This document shows, piece after piece, positions 21,657-33,641 of a stretch of 64,000 nucleotides of DNA (positions are counted from its first letter, which is position 1; the number at the start of each line of letters is the position of its first letter). Source of the stretch: Podospora pseudocomata (taxonomy: Eukaryota > Ascomycota > Sordariomycetes > Sordariales > Podosporaceae). Both the position numbers and the translations under genes were made by a program. Where the stretch lies: the NCBI RefSeq assembly GCF_035222375.1, contig NC_085890.1, positions 4,135,151 to 4,199,150 of the forward strand. The letters run 5' to 3'. The notes beneath the pieces are model-generated. The model did not search any database, had not been told where the DNA came from, and was given only the letters and a program-made list of their open reading frames with translations.

Positions 21657-23328
21657 CTAGGAAACTACAATAACTGAATCAGAAACAGATGAATCAGATG
21701 ATTCTGCAGCCTCCTGGCATGTACGTGCATTATGGCCAGGCTTGCCGCACACACCACAGCACCGAACCTTCGTACGAGCTCCCCCTGCATTACCGCCATC
21801 CTGCTGCGTTTCTTGCGCTGCCTCCCCACCCACGGCCTTCTGGTCAAGTATATCCTTTGCATCTTGCAGAGTAAGTGATCCTCCGAGCCGCACACGTGTT
21901 TTTTTGGCTCTCCGGCGCTTACTTAGTGCCTCGTTGGTCTTGCGGAGTGAAGTGTTCTCTGCACGAAGGAGAGCCACCTGGTGCATCACAGCCATTGTAC
22001 TCTTAGCAAGCTGGTCCACAGCAGCCAACATTGAAGTCGGGGAGCTATTTTGATGGTTGGCAATGCGAGTCTTGATAAGCGTTGACTGCGAGTCAGCTTC
22101 TCGGGGTTGTGTGGTGTCTGGAAGACCCAAGGTTGTGCAGTGCCGGGCCGTGAGTTTGGAGGTGTTGGCGTACGAAGCTTTACATCTAGCTTGGAAAGCA
22201 CCCTCTCTGGATCGTACGGCGCAAGGCCAGCACCTGCAAAGCCACCCTGTATATTCTTCTCTGTTATAGAGGCAAAAAAGGCCTCGCGGAAGGCACAGAG
22301 GAACTCGAGCTTGCTTACGTGGTTGATATGCATGCGCATCAAGTCCTCGATCTGGCGGCCGTACGCTTGCTTCAATGGCCCAAAGCAGCCGACATCGAGT
22401 GGCTGGAGGTAGTGTGAAGAATGCGGAGGCATGCAGAGCGTGATGATGTTGTTCTCCTGGCAGTGGCGCTCGAATTCGGTCGAGTGGTGGCTTTCGTGGC
22501 CGTCGAGGATCAACAACCGATATTTGCCCTTTGTGCGGGACGCTGTATGATAGTCGAAGTGCTTGATTCAATCTAGGCCTACCAGATTGGTAGTCCAGCC
22601 ATTATCGGTGGTTGCGATGCGCCAGGTAGACGGTAGGTTGCACTCGGTGTACCAGTTAGCAAGGTGGTACTGTGCGGCCAAGATGATGAAGGGAGGGATA
22701 GCCCAGCCGAGGGCATTGACTCCCTGGATCACCGTTGCCCATTCGCGGTTGCCAGGCTGGGCCAGTTTCGCCTTGCTAAGGCCGTCTGAGGTCGTAACTA
22801 CCATGCCCGCGAAGATAATACCCATCATGAACCCAGTCTCGTCGAAGTTGTAGACATCGTCATCCACAATACCGTACTTGGCCTTGGTGTTCCGCACAAG
22901 CGTGAACCACTCGCTGATGACCTTTGGATCCTCGCACTTGGCCCTCTGGTAGTCGTATCTACGTGTAAAACGCGTACGGAGCTGTGGCTGGCGTTTGACG
23001 AAGTTGTTGCCCAGAGCTTGCCAACAGGGGGCGCGTCGCGTACGCGTAGCAGTTGGTTGGCCATATCTTCCACACCACGCAATCTTGGTGGAAAAGCTCG
23101 CGCACATAGCTCAATAACGTATTGAATAATAGCATCCTCTTCTGATTGAGTGAGCTTCTTCGAATTGGGCGTGGTGTCGCGTCGTGCAGGCCGGCCAGCG
23201 CGTCGGTCACGGAGGGTTGATGGTGGTACATTATAGAGCTTAGCTGCGGCTCTGAGGCGTAATTTTTCGTCCTTTTGGAGAGCTTCAAGGGCTAAGATTA
23301 CCCTCGCTTCCTTTAAAGTAGGTGGCAT
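21657..23328 (-). pseudogene. pogo-family transposase, broken
   Basis: Transposase with an N-terminal Psq-type helix-turn-helix (LRLRAAAKLYNVPPSTLRDR, from the ATG at 23328) and a DDE_1 catalytic core (DDDVYNFDETGF, later LLILDGHESHHS and MPPHSSHYLQPLDVGCFGPL). A Leu-rich coiled coil follows, and near the C-terminus a zinc knuckle CGVCGKPGHNARTC. The frame is broken near 23030 and near 22120. One in-frame TGA at about 22563 replaces an expected Trp (GLD-stop-IKHFDYHT). The G-to-A change fits RIP-like or ordinary mutation. The stop at 21657 is intact. Confidence 0.85.
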
Positions 23329-23576
23329 GTTGGGTTGTAGAGAAAAATGATGTTAAGTGTAGAGAGAACGCGTCGCAATGGCCAGTGCGCGACTCGCTTA
23401 TATGCGCGACTCGCTTATAATGTACGTTAGTGTTTTTGGCTGCTTGGCCCTGAGGATGCTAACAGCCTAGACATATTCAGGTAACGGTTGACCATATATG
23501 AAAGCTCCAGATTCCAATTCTCACAGGCTGGTCACCTCCACGGTCCTCGCACAGGTTTCCATTTTTCTGAGACAAT

Positions 23577-24360
23577 ATGCGGGTGGCAGTCGTCGGTGCC
23601 GGGCCTTCGGGTCTAGTGACACTAAAGTATCTGCTCTCAGCTTGTGACTCTCTGGGTTCTGACCCTGTCGAACCGATCTTGTTCGAGTCCGAGTCATCGG
23701 TGGGGGGGGACGTTTGCTCATCGCACATATGAGGATGGAGAGGTATGTTTGCAGGATGCTTTGATCACTCACCGGCTCACCAAGTGTACTGTAGCTTATA
23801 TCTTCGAAACAGCTTACGACATTTTCCGACTTTAGGCCTCAGGACTCCGACCCGGACTTCCTTTCGACTGACCGTTATGTCGAGTACCTCAACGATTACT
23901 GCACACACTTTGGGCTTTGGGAGCACATCAAACTTTCGACTACCGTTGTCTCGATCCGCAAAAACGGGAACAGGGGCCATATCATTACTTATCGGCAGCA
24001 AGACGGTCCACAGACTGCAGAACACGAATGCGATGCCGTGGCCATTTGTACCGGACTCCACGTTACTCCGAATATCCCAAACATCAACGGCGTGGACCGA
24101 GTATCAAAGTCTTTCACTCGTCCGAGTTCAAGAATAGGAGCCAGTTTGGAGTGGGGAAAACGGTGCTTATCTTGGGTAGTGGCGAGACGGCCATGGATCT
24201 GGGATACCTCGCCATGCACAGCCCCATCAAAAGAGTCTTGATGAGCCACCGCGATGGATTTTTGTGCGCGCCCAAGAGAGTTCCTGATCCTGTCATTTTG
24301 CCCATTCTTGGTAACAAGTCTGACCCGAACAGACTCAACGTGCCGGTCGACAGCAGCTAA
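23577..24360 (+). pseudogene. Flavin-containing monooxygenase-like fragment, frameshifted
   Basis: Begins with the FAD fold MRVAVVGAGPSGLVTLKYLL. At 23702-23709 a run of eight G shifts the frame; with seven, the product would continue VGGTFAHRTYEDGE, the FMO motif after beta-2. After a GTATGT...TTTAG intron (about 23742-23836) a second exon encodes YVEYLNDYCTHFGLWEHI and ICTGLHVTPNIPNINGV. A second shift near 24100 leads into FHSSEFKNRSQFGVGKTVLI and the NADPH fold ILGSGETAMDLGYLA. The frame stops at 24360, well short of a full FMO. The following 200 bp hold an unrelated-looking hydrophobic tail ORF ending at 24571. Probably a dead gene next to a transposon. Confidence 0.7.
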
Positions 24361-24605
24361 TTTCAACACCAAATTCCGGTTGAGGGGCCCATGGAAGTGG
24401 AAAGGTGCAGAGGACGTGTTGGTGGAGGAGCTGTGGGCCACGGTTGAGCGAAGAGGAGGGTTCTTTGGCCATGTTACACTCTCTGGCTTGCCTATGGCTG
24501 TCTTTGGGTGCATCAGCTTGGTGCTGTGGGTGTTGGAGCCTGTTATGAACATTTTGGGGATGCTAATGTGAGATCAGACCCAAGTTGACAAACACACAAT
24601 GTATC

Positions 24606-26224
24606 CTAGCTGTCCCTCTCATCCACAACAAAATCAAGCGAGGGCCCCCGGTACACAGAAACCCAATTCATCACAAAGGGAAACCCTTGGTTCCGGAGAG
24701 GCTCTGTAAGATCCAGCTTGAAGTTTCTCACCACGCCCGCAACAGCATGGTTGAGATTCAGATTGGCCAGCGTGTAACCAACACACATCATGTTGCCCAT
24801 GCCAAAGGGTACCAAATACTTTTCCATGCCCTTTGAGCTTCCTCCGGGGAGCCATCTTTCCGGTTCGAACCTTTCCGGATCCGGAAAGATCTTTTCGTTG
24901 TGATGAACGTGATAGTTGTCTGTCTCTACAACCGTGCCGCCGGGGATGTCATATCCACATAATACAGCTCCCTGGGCTGGCGTGTCACGAGGCATGGCCC
25001 CAGGGATTGCATGTGCCAGCCGCAACGACTCCTTCATAAAAGCAGAAAAATAGGACAGAGCCTCCAGAGACGCGTTGGTGATGTCTGAGCCTTTGTCGGG
25101 GAAGGCTGCTTTCAGTTCTGAAAACAACTTGTTTTGGACGGCAGGGTAGGCACCCAGAAAGTACGCAGTCCGGGTCAGCGACCAGAGTGTAGTGTGCAAT
25201 GCTGCTCCCAGTATTGTGTACCCCTCGGCAATGACAGTATTTGGGTCCAGGGAATCCAACAGCCTAGCAATGATTGATGACTCTTTGCTTCTTGGCTTTC
25301 CGGCAGGCCTCTTTTGCTCGTTCATAATTCGAAACACTTCGACTGCTGTGGTGTTTCTGATGATGGCTTGTCCGGTGGCAGCAGGGATCAACTTTGTCAT
25401 GATGGATTGAGGGACGACCTCGAGAATCGGCACGACGGGAGGAAAGTACTTGACTATTGTCCAGGACTGGGCGAGCATGTCGACTGAGCTCGTCAGGGGG
25501 TGTGCCTCGAGCGTGTCAGTTTCCAACAAGCTGGTGCACGGTAAGCATAGGCAGGCTTTTGAACAACCAAGATCAAACAAACATACCCGTAGGATGTCTG
25601 ACAGATGGCCTCTGCCGCGACATCAACGACTAGCCCAGCCAGTGCATTCTTCATGTTCACCACACTGGAACCCCTTCCCAGGAACGACCTGATGTTCCCC
25701 ACCATCATCTCCCGCTTGCCTTTTACCAAGCCCTCGTAGAGCTTGATCACCTCACCCTTGGCAAACATGGGTGCAATGAGCGAACGTCTTTTTCGGTGGA
25801 AATCCGGGTCCGTCGAACCAAAAAGCGCATTGGAGAGGCGGAAGGGAACGTAAAAGTATTTTGCTTTTGTAAACTTGCTGCCGACCTTGTGAACATCTCG
25901 AAAGGCGTCGGGATCAGATATGTGCAAGGCATTTGGCCGGATGCGCACAACAGGGCCATATTTGGGGTGCAGGACAAATCGCTGGTGTTCAGGCCATGAC
26001 AGTGGTGAGCGTGAAAAGAGGGCATGCCACGTTTCGTAAAGAGATGTTGCAGCTGCCAATTTTGGGCCCGGGAACGAAGAGAGAGGGTGGAAATAGATGC
26101 GCTGGATGATCAGAAGAATGCGGTGTATAATGAGGACAGCAATTAAGGGGGTTATAAGAGAGTGCATTGGAAAAGGTGCAGAGACATGACCTTCAGGGGC
26201 CACTCCGATGGACGTAGCATTCAT
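24606..26224 (-). CDS. Cytochrome P450 monooxygenase
   Basis: Membrane-anchored haem monooxygenase; substrate unknown. Exon 1 is 26224-25587 and exon 2 is 25530-24606, with a 56-nt intron (GTATGT donor, CACCAG acceptor). I chose the ATG at 26224 (MNATSIGV), ahead of the membrane anchor LITPLIAVLIIHRILLII and the hinge FHPLSSFPGPKL. The frame is open to 26488, so a longer start is possible. Motifs are the I-helix region (GAALHTTLWSL, lacking the usual A/G-G-x-[DE]-T acid-alcohol pair), the ExxR motif KESLRLA, PERFEPERW, and the haem loop FGMGNMMCVG, where the usual Arg is Met. Together these make a divergent P450. The neighbouring broken FMO may be the remains of a shared metabolic cluster. 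Confidence 0.85.
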
Positions 26225-28100
26225 GATCAGTATCAGTCGCGGGACTTGAAGATCAGGGAGCATGAAGCTCAGGATGAGGATGGCACCGACATAAATAGCA
26301 GCTACTGTGGGAAGGTGGAATGAACCCACCGTTGGGTGGTTTAAATTGGGAGTTTTTGGGACCTTGACATAGCAAGAGAATACAACCATTCTTTTCCCCC
26401 TCGATTTGACTGTTTGATATACCACACCTTCTGACACGAACCCACCGTACTGACGCGCACTACCCACTCTGCCTACAATAGGTAACATGAAATCAACACA
26501 AAATTCCCGCAGTGCGTCTATTTGCGCCCAAGTTCATGACATCGCCCTTCGAAAAGATCCAGGCATATGCACAGAGACCCTTAGTATGATGGTGATATGT
26601 CACCCTGCAGAGTGCTATTGAATGGCGCCTCGCATGAGAACCGGCAGTGGAGGTGGCAAGTGATGATAGGTAGGTAGGTAGCATTCAGCTATTGTTTAGG
26701 ACGTGACAGGCACCAAGCCCCGCTTGCACTTCTTTCTCACTGCAGCAGCAAAAGTGCTCTTCTTTGTTGTCGAGATCTTTCACTGTTGCTTATCTATATT
26801 GCGTCCAAGCTTCCCTGCCAAGCTTCCCAGCAAGATCATCTATTTGCTCGCAATTCAATGTTCCACTCGGACTCTTTCCACCCAGCAACCTCACTCGCCC
26901 TCGTCATGGTCAGGGACTTTTCTTCCAATCGACAACGCTCGAAATCAACCCCCGCCCCTAGTTATGATACCTAATGATAACTGCTTAGGTACCTTGTATT
27001 TGGGGCTCCATCCCGTTAATCTTTTGTCTTTTATTGGTGGTATACCTACATGTACGGGAAACAATATTGATGCTTGTCCATACCTGACCAAGTCTAGCGT
27101 GCAACTTCTCCTCCTCCATTGCAACCCCAGCTGTAGCAGATCTCTGTCAGCTTTCATCATCCACCGCTCGCTCTATCACTTCATTTCCACAACTGGAACC
27201 ACCTGCATCAAGCCTCTTTCTCCAAGCCCTCTTCGAGTTGTCCGAGCACCCTGCCTCCATCAAGTCTGCATCCCCCAAGTCTGCCTTCAAGTTCATGCTT
27301 AGCTCGTCCGATTCCATATCTTCTGAGTCTGCATCCTCTATGCTGCCCTCATCCAAGACCCCCTCTAGGGGACTCTCCTTGGCCCAGTCCTCCTTTAACC
27401 TACTTACCTCTTTCAAGCCGACGTCTCATAGGTCTACCTCGACCGAGTCATGATTTTGACCTCCTTCGGACAAGCCTCACCCCAGTCGAATCCGCCTGGT
27501 TTGATCCCTATTTCTTAGAGCATGACTTTTTTCTTGCCTTTCTATCTCTATTCCTTCCGTCGCTCCTACTTCTGCGATGCCGCCCCCCTCTACAAGAGCT
27601 TCTCCCTTAGTCAATGCTGGAGCTCTGTTCTTCTCTCAATCGGTTTCTGCTTACACCATTTGATCGACCGGTCAAAGGTCGTCAACCAAGCAAATGATGC
27701 CTTCATCAGTCGAGCAGGTGCCGATTAGACCTGTTGTTGCTTTAGCACAGCAATAGTCACTTCCAACCGAAGATAGCAAGGACACCATCATACAGTGAAC
27801 CAGGTGGCTGTGAAATTTCAAGCTGATTAATCCCCCAGCAACCATGTTGAATGGATGGCTTGTACCAACTGCCGAAGGTCTGATTTACCCACCACTCCAA
27901 CCAAACCTCGAACGTTTCATTTCCCCCTCTCAAGTTTCGTTTTAATATACGATATAATATTTCCCGGTCCCAATAGAGCAGGACAACGGAGCCAGCAGAG
28001 CTGCTTTCAGTTGGAACTCTCGATATATCTTTCAATAATCTATCCCCCCACCAGTTCAAATCACCCACTCCACGGCTCACCATGCCAAAAAAATCCGACA
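26225..28100. other. Intergenic, no supported gene
   Basis: About 1.9 kb. The + ORF 26703-27302 and the small ORFs near 27147-27728 are pyrimidine-rich and Ser/Pro/Leu-rich without recognisable domains. Stretches such as TCTCCTCCTCC suggest a leader-like or low-complexity origin. No RNA gene seen. Confidence 0.45.
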
Positions 28101-28964
28101 ATGCGATCCCTGTTCCTATTCCCCATCATCTGGCATCTTGCTCTGGCAGCCAGCGTTCGAAGCATTTTTCTGTTCAAAGATGTCATGAAATCCAATACAA
28201 CAGCCCTCAAGACGTCGGGCTTTAATACTCTCATCATGTTTGGCGTGGGCATTTTGAGCAATGGCGACATCATGTATTATTCCAACACGCCTGGAAGTCA
28301 AGATGTGCGAGTTGCTTCTGGCGGGGTCTATGTTGGGGGTGTTGCTCTGGCCCAAAAGGTGCGCTCGCTGAAAACGGGGGAAACCGGCGTCACGAGGCTG
28401 GAGATTTCGATGAACGCCCAGAATGTGAGAAACCTCATAGTGACACCAGGCCCAGGACCAGAGACGCCTTTGTTTCGCAACTTTCAGGCCTTGAAGGAAG
28501 CTTGGACGCTTGATGCCGTCAACAATGACGACGAATCCATTTATGATCTCAAAAGTTCGGTTGCCTTTGGAAGAATGCTGGGCCAGATCGGATACAAATA
28601 CACCATCGCGCCATATACGAACGCCCAGTTCTGGCTCAACGTGAAGAATCAACTTAATCAGGGGCTCAAGGAACAAGACTGGCTGCTTGATCGGGTGTAT
28701 CTACAATGCTACGACGGCGGGGCATACAATAACCCTCCTGGATGGCAGACATTTTTGGGTATGAAGGTTGTTCCCCTGATCTGGGTCATCAATGACTCCA
28801 AACCGGTTTACGGCGCCACTGCTGCTCAGGCGCGAACCCGACTTACCCAGTGGCATCAACAAAGTACCCTTGCCGGAGGAGGGTACTGGAACGACTACGA
28901 TATCGAAAAGATGGGGTTGTCGTATTGGGATTATGGCAACGTACTGGCCAGCATATTTCCGTAG
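28101..28964 (+). CDS. Secreted conserved fungal protein (often annotated coagulation factor 5/8-type)
   Basis: Product of 287 residues, one exon. The ATG at 28101 opens a signal peptide (MRSLFLFPIIWHLALAAS); upstream in-frame codons from 27855 translate a leader with no such features. The mature protein (SIFLFKDVMKSNTTALKTSG, then VYLQCYDGGAYNNPPGWQ and GGGYWNDYDIEKMG) looks like a TIM-barrel glycoside hydrolase-type fold with conserved Trp and Asp residues. From memory, fungal homologues carry the uninformative name coagulation factor 5/8-type domain protein. Neither the activity nor the catalytic residues can be assigned from sequence alone. Confidence 0.75.
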   Translation: MRSLFLFPIIWHLALAASVRSIFLFKDVMKSNTTALKTSGFNTLIMFGVGILSNGDIMYYSNTPGSQDVRVASGGVYVGGVALAQKVRSLKTGETGVTRLEISMNAQNVRNLIVTPGPGPETPLFRNFQALKEAWTLDAVNNDDESIYDLKSSVAFGRMLGQIGYKYTIAPYTNAQFWLNVKNQLNQGLKEQDWLLDRVYLQCYDGGAYNNPPGWQTFLGMKVVPLIWVINDSKPVYGATAAQARTRLTQWHQQSTLAGGGYWNDYDIEKMGLSYWDYGNVLASIFP

Positions 28965-29081
28965 AGTCCAATTGAACAACCAACATGAGTTTGATTAACT
29001 TCATAACGCATCACATCATTCAGCCCAAGTTCTGATCCAGCAATGACCTGGAGCCTATCTCCCTCCCATCCAATAATCCCT

Positions 29082-29902
<821 letters not shown>

Positions 29903-31952
29903 GATGAAGAGATGGGACTGATGGGAAGGTAGGTAGATGGAGGGATGCCTGCTGCTAAAGAGCGGGACAACAAGTCGACGGGTTCCTGGTCTTCTTATAC
30001 ATGATCATCTCCCGTACAACATGGCAGATGTGATCGAGGTACACTCCCATATCGCCTACACCACGACCTTGAGGCTACCACACTCGTTTCCTGGCGATGC
30101 TGTACCTTGACTTTCAGTCTTCGGAGGTACGTTCCACAATCGGAAGTTCCCACCATTCAGGGCGCAAATGATGGCAGACAGGCATTCCCCGCATTTTCGT
30201 CGTAGTGTGGTGGAGAAGCCTCGTAGGTAAGATAGGTAGGTAGTCAGGTAGCATCGCCGAACTTGGCATCTTACCGAACGGCCCTTCTCGTTCAACAAAC
30301 GTGGCCGCTGGTAATCATCTGCCACCACTATATCGGGCGTTGATCCCAAATCACCTCGATGCGCCGCCCCTTGCCCTTACGGGCGGACCTTTTTGTGAAG
30401 CATGACCAAGGTATAGAATCGAGAATTTCTCCGTCTCGAGGTCGAGATCGCGGTCCATGCTAGCGAGGGACTCTGATCGCAATGCCCGCTTCATTTGTCA
30501 AGACGGTGAACTGGACCGGAATGCGCTTTCAACTATCCGATGACACAAGTAAGCTTGCATCTGGGCAAGAGGAAATCCATGGTTCCTCAACCAACTTTCT
30601 ACCCGGCCGCGGCCCAGTGTCTATGTACCAAGTAGCTCTGGGAGGCTGATTAGCGTGTTGATCTTTTTAAAAATTGGAGGATTTTTCCATAAGCCAGGTC
30701 GATATTTGAAGGCGAGTTCCTGCATTAACCCCTCCTTGCCGTCTCCGAGAGTAACACACCAACACGATCTCCCGCAGACTTTCATTCGTCTTCGGACCTC
30801 GCTGCACCACAAGACAGCCAGATAGGTACACCACTGTCAAGATACTGTTCATTACATTTATCTTTGCAGTTGTGTTGCAACGTGTTGTGTGTTCGAGGGG
30901 GCGCAGACACCTTCCCAAATCCTGGCTATTTGCCGTGCTGTGGAGCCTTTTCTCTCTGAAAACCTGCAAAGACGGAGCTCTGGAGGGTAGCATTGAGCCA
31001 TCGTTTCACCGGGTTACGTTTTCCTACTTGGAACAAGATAGAACGCCGGCGCCAAATCGTGGGGTGCATGGTGTAATAGCAAGCGAGCGTAGAATCTCGA
31101 CAGCCGGAGATGGGCATGAGCGTCGAGCATTACTCGTTCAGCTTCTCGTTGGAACCCTGGGGCGGACAAATGTCTATCTTTCTTTGAGCCTTCGAGAGAC
31201 AGCCATGTCATGGGGCTGACCAGTGTGGCTTGAGAAATACCTACGAAGGGGGCCGAGGTGGCTTTCTATATGGGGGTACACTTCTCCTCAGCAGACCTGT
31301 TTTCTTTTCCACCCCATCTCTCAATACAAATCAACTCTTGCCAAACCGGCCAAGTACCACCACTACAACTGGAGCAACGACCACCACTAACGGATCTATG
31401 TCTGAATCCAAGGGATCGGCCTACCAGTCATGGGCCAAAGCCGGGGGATAGAACGTGCGCAGTGTTTGGAGTGCTGCCAAGAGTCTGGCCAACGTGCATG
31501 GTAGTCTGTCTCTGTATGTACAACTCCACCACGATAGGTTGTACTCGCAAGCATTCCCGGCCCGAAAGCCTTTGATGTTGTCGTGTGCGGACAATGAGTT
31601 TTTAACCTGAGGTTTCAGGGTCAGTGGGGCTCACCATCTGAATACCTAATCCATTTCACTTTCGAGTCTTTTCCTCCGTGAGGAACTGTTGTCATTTGGG
31701 TATGGAATATCTAGAAGCCTTCTTTAATGCCAGTTATTATAGGCCATCATCGAGGGGTGATAACCAAGTCATGATGCTGCATGTGTGGGAGAGATGGTTT
31801 GGCATGGATTTTGAGCAGAAAATCGGGATGTGTATTTTGATCGCTGATTGACAAGAGGCTATCATGCCAACGACTCATGCCACATCCAATCCAGATTGAT
31901 GAGGCAAAAGGGAAGCCGTCTCTCGAGTATCCAGTCAATTCAAGGCAGTGGT
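29903..31952. other. Intergenic, no supported gene
   Basis: About 2 kb between the cutinase and the TPR gene. ORFs of up to 115 codons (for example 30872-31219 +) have no recognisable content. There are short direct repeats of GTAGGTAG near 29927 and 30230. No RNA gene seen. Confidence 0.45.
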
Positions 31953-33641
31953 CTACAGCTTGTGGGTGCCACCTGGATTCTTCCGGCAGAAGCAGGAAGC
32001 CTTAACGGGAACATCTGCTACCGCTAAAGCAATCTGCAACTGGGGCCACACAATCTTGGCTTCGGCTTCCCTCTTGAGCGTGATGAGGCATTCGTGATAG
32101 CCATGCAATGCCCACACATTATTTCGGTGCTGCAAGGCTCGGGGAAGGGTGCCATCGAATCCCAAATCCGCTGCATACACCGCAAGGGCCTCTTCTACTC
32201 TTCCCTGCTCCAACAGCAGAGCCCCATAAGCATGCCTGGTCGGCTGCATCCAGCCCCAGGGCTCATCATACGGCAGAGCATCATCCAACTCAATAGACCT
32301 GCGCAGATGCTCAAACCCCAGCTCGATATTTCCCCGACGATACTCCAACTCTCCATCCAACATGGCAGAGGCGATAGCTAGGATACCTTGGCACGGGTTG
32401 TTGAAGACTGTCCTTGAGGCGGGCACGGTCTTGACTGCACTCCGGAACTGAGCTCGCGCTTCCTCGGCCTCTTGGAATCTCCCGGTATTGGCGAAAGCCA
32501 CACCCTTTGCGTAGAGAATCATGGCCGTCGTGGAACAGAATAACGACTTGTCTTTTGGTAAAGGGAGACGCTGTATGGCCTCCCACTTACCAAACCTAAC
32601 GAGCGCATGTACCCTCATGGCAAGAAATCCCTCCAGCCAGTCGGCCATTGGCGGCGATTGCACTCTCAGAAGCTCTTCCGGTATCGCCTCTTCGAGCAAC
32701 TGGGCTGTTTCTAGAGCCACTGCGGACTGTCCCGCAAACATGGCAGCATAAAGCCGAAAATGCAAGTCGTGGCAGCGGTACAGACTGTAAAAGTTGATGG
32801 CGCCGTCTCTTTGCACAGACTTCTGGTCCGCCCGCACAGCCGCCGAGTTGGAAGTTATGGCGGAACGGTAATCTCCGCAGAGCATGTAAATGTGAGATGG
32901 CATGTGGTTGAGATGGCCCGAGTCGGGGATGATGCCCAACAGTCTGTCGGCCGCGTTCAGGGCAAGCTCGGGCTGGGCCGACATCTCCATGAGGTGAATG
33001 TAGAGGTGAAGCATTCCAGGGTGGTTGGGGTGCTTGGAGAGGGCGTCATCCAAGGCCGCTTTGGCATCCAGTGTCCTCGCCCCCTTGGTCGGTGCTCCTG
33101 TTCGCAAGTCCCAGAGGTCCCATGGTGTCAGGTTCAACAAGGCGTCGACATAAACGGCGGCCACGTCGGGATGGCTTGGGTGAGCATTGTATGCCACTTC
33201 CATGGCTTGCGCAAACGTGTGGTTCCAGACGTATCCCTGCTTGGCCTCTCCTCGATCTTGTGGGTACCGATGCTGGAGAGCCTCAACAAGTGCTCGCTCC
33301 ACCGGCGCCGCTGCCGCCGCCTTTGCCAATGCCGCAACCACAGCTTCTCTGGCCCGCCGCAGGTTTCGGCTTCCTTCCTCGTCATCAAAGGCAGCCCACG
33401 GCTTGTTGTAGTTGGGACCCAGGGCATAAGCAAGACCCCAGTATGCCATGGCGCAGTCGGGGTCTGTCAGAGCCGCCCGCTCAAAGCACTTGACGGCCTC
33501 TTCATGGTTGAACCCGTAGCACCACACGAGCCCACGGTTGAACCATATCTGTGTATCGTGGCTTCTGGTGGTGATGGTCATGTAAAAGTCGCCAAGGTCG
33601 TAGTAGTCTTTCGTCTTATCTGGGGGAGGTTGGAGCCCCAT
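31953..33641 (-). CDS. TPR domain protein
   Basis: Tetratricopeptide-repeat protein of 562 residues from the ATG at 33641 (MGLQPPPDKTKDYYDLGDF); the frame is open to 33800 but the extra codons look like leader. One exon. TPR-like helices are visible at NHEEAVKCFERAALTDPDCA (about residue 40), at LSKHPNHPGMLHLYIHLMEM and at GRVEEALAVYAADLGFDG. The central region (SGHLNHMPSHIYMLCGDYRS) matches a fungal family of TPR proteins seen as stand-alone cytosolic proteins of unknown role. No signal peptide or membrane segment. The + strand ORF 32760-33689 is a shadow. Confidence 0.85.
   Translation of the reverse strand: MGLQPPPDKTKDYYDLGDFYMTITTRSHDTQIWFNRGLVWCYGFNHEEAVKCFERAALTDPDCAMAYWGLAYALGPNYNKPWAAFDDEEGSRNLRRAREAVVAALAKAAAAAPVERALVEALQHRYPQDRGEAKQGYVWNHTFAQAMEVAYNAHPSHPDVAAVYVDALLNLTPWDLWDLRTGAPTKGARTLDAKAALDDALSKHPNHPGMLHLYIHLMEMSAQPELALNAADRLLGIIPDSGHLNHMPSHIYMLCGDYRSAITSNSAAVRADQKSVQRDGAINFYSLYRCHDLHFRLYAAMFAGQSAVALETAQLLEEAIPEELLRVQSPPMADWLEGFLAMRVHALVRFGKWEAIQRLPLPKDKSLFCSTTAMILYAKGVAFANTGRFQEAEEARAQFRSAVKTVPASRTVFNNPCQGILAIASAMLDGELEYRRGNIELGFEHLRRSIELDDALPYDEPWGWMQPTRHAYGALLLEQGRVEEALAVYAADLGFDGTLPRALQHRNNVWALHGYHECLITLKREAEAKIVWPQLQIALAVADVPVKASCFCRKNPGGTHKL

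Larger units (their letters stand above)
21517..23427 (-). mobile_element. pogo/Fot1-like Tc1-mariner DNA transposon
   Basis: A 1,911-bp element bounded by perfect 42-bp terminal inverted repeats (21517-21558 and 23386-23427, starting ACGTACATTATAAGCG) and flanked on both sides by TA (21515-21516 and 23428-23429), the target site of this superfamily. Inside is a decayed transposase on the minus strand. It sits between the S10 carboxypeptidase and a broken flavin monooxygenase. The perfect inverted repeats contrast with the broken transposase, so the copy may have been movable in trans. Confidence 0.9.

Noticed and set aside
26703-27302. 199-codon + ORF
   Set aside because: Low-complexity Ser/Leu/Pro composition from pyrimidine-rich DNA, no recognisable feature.
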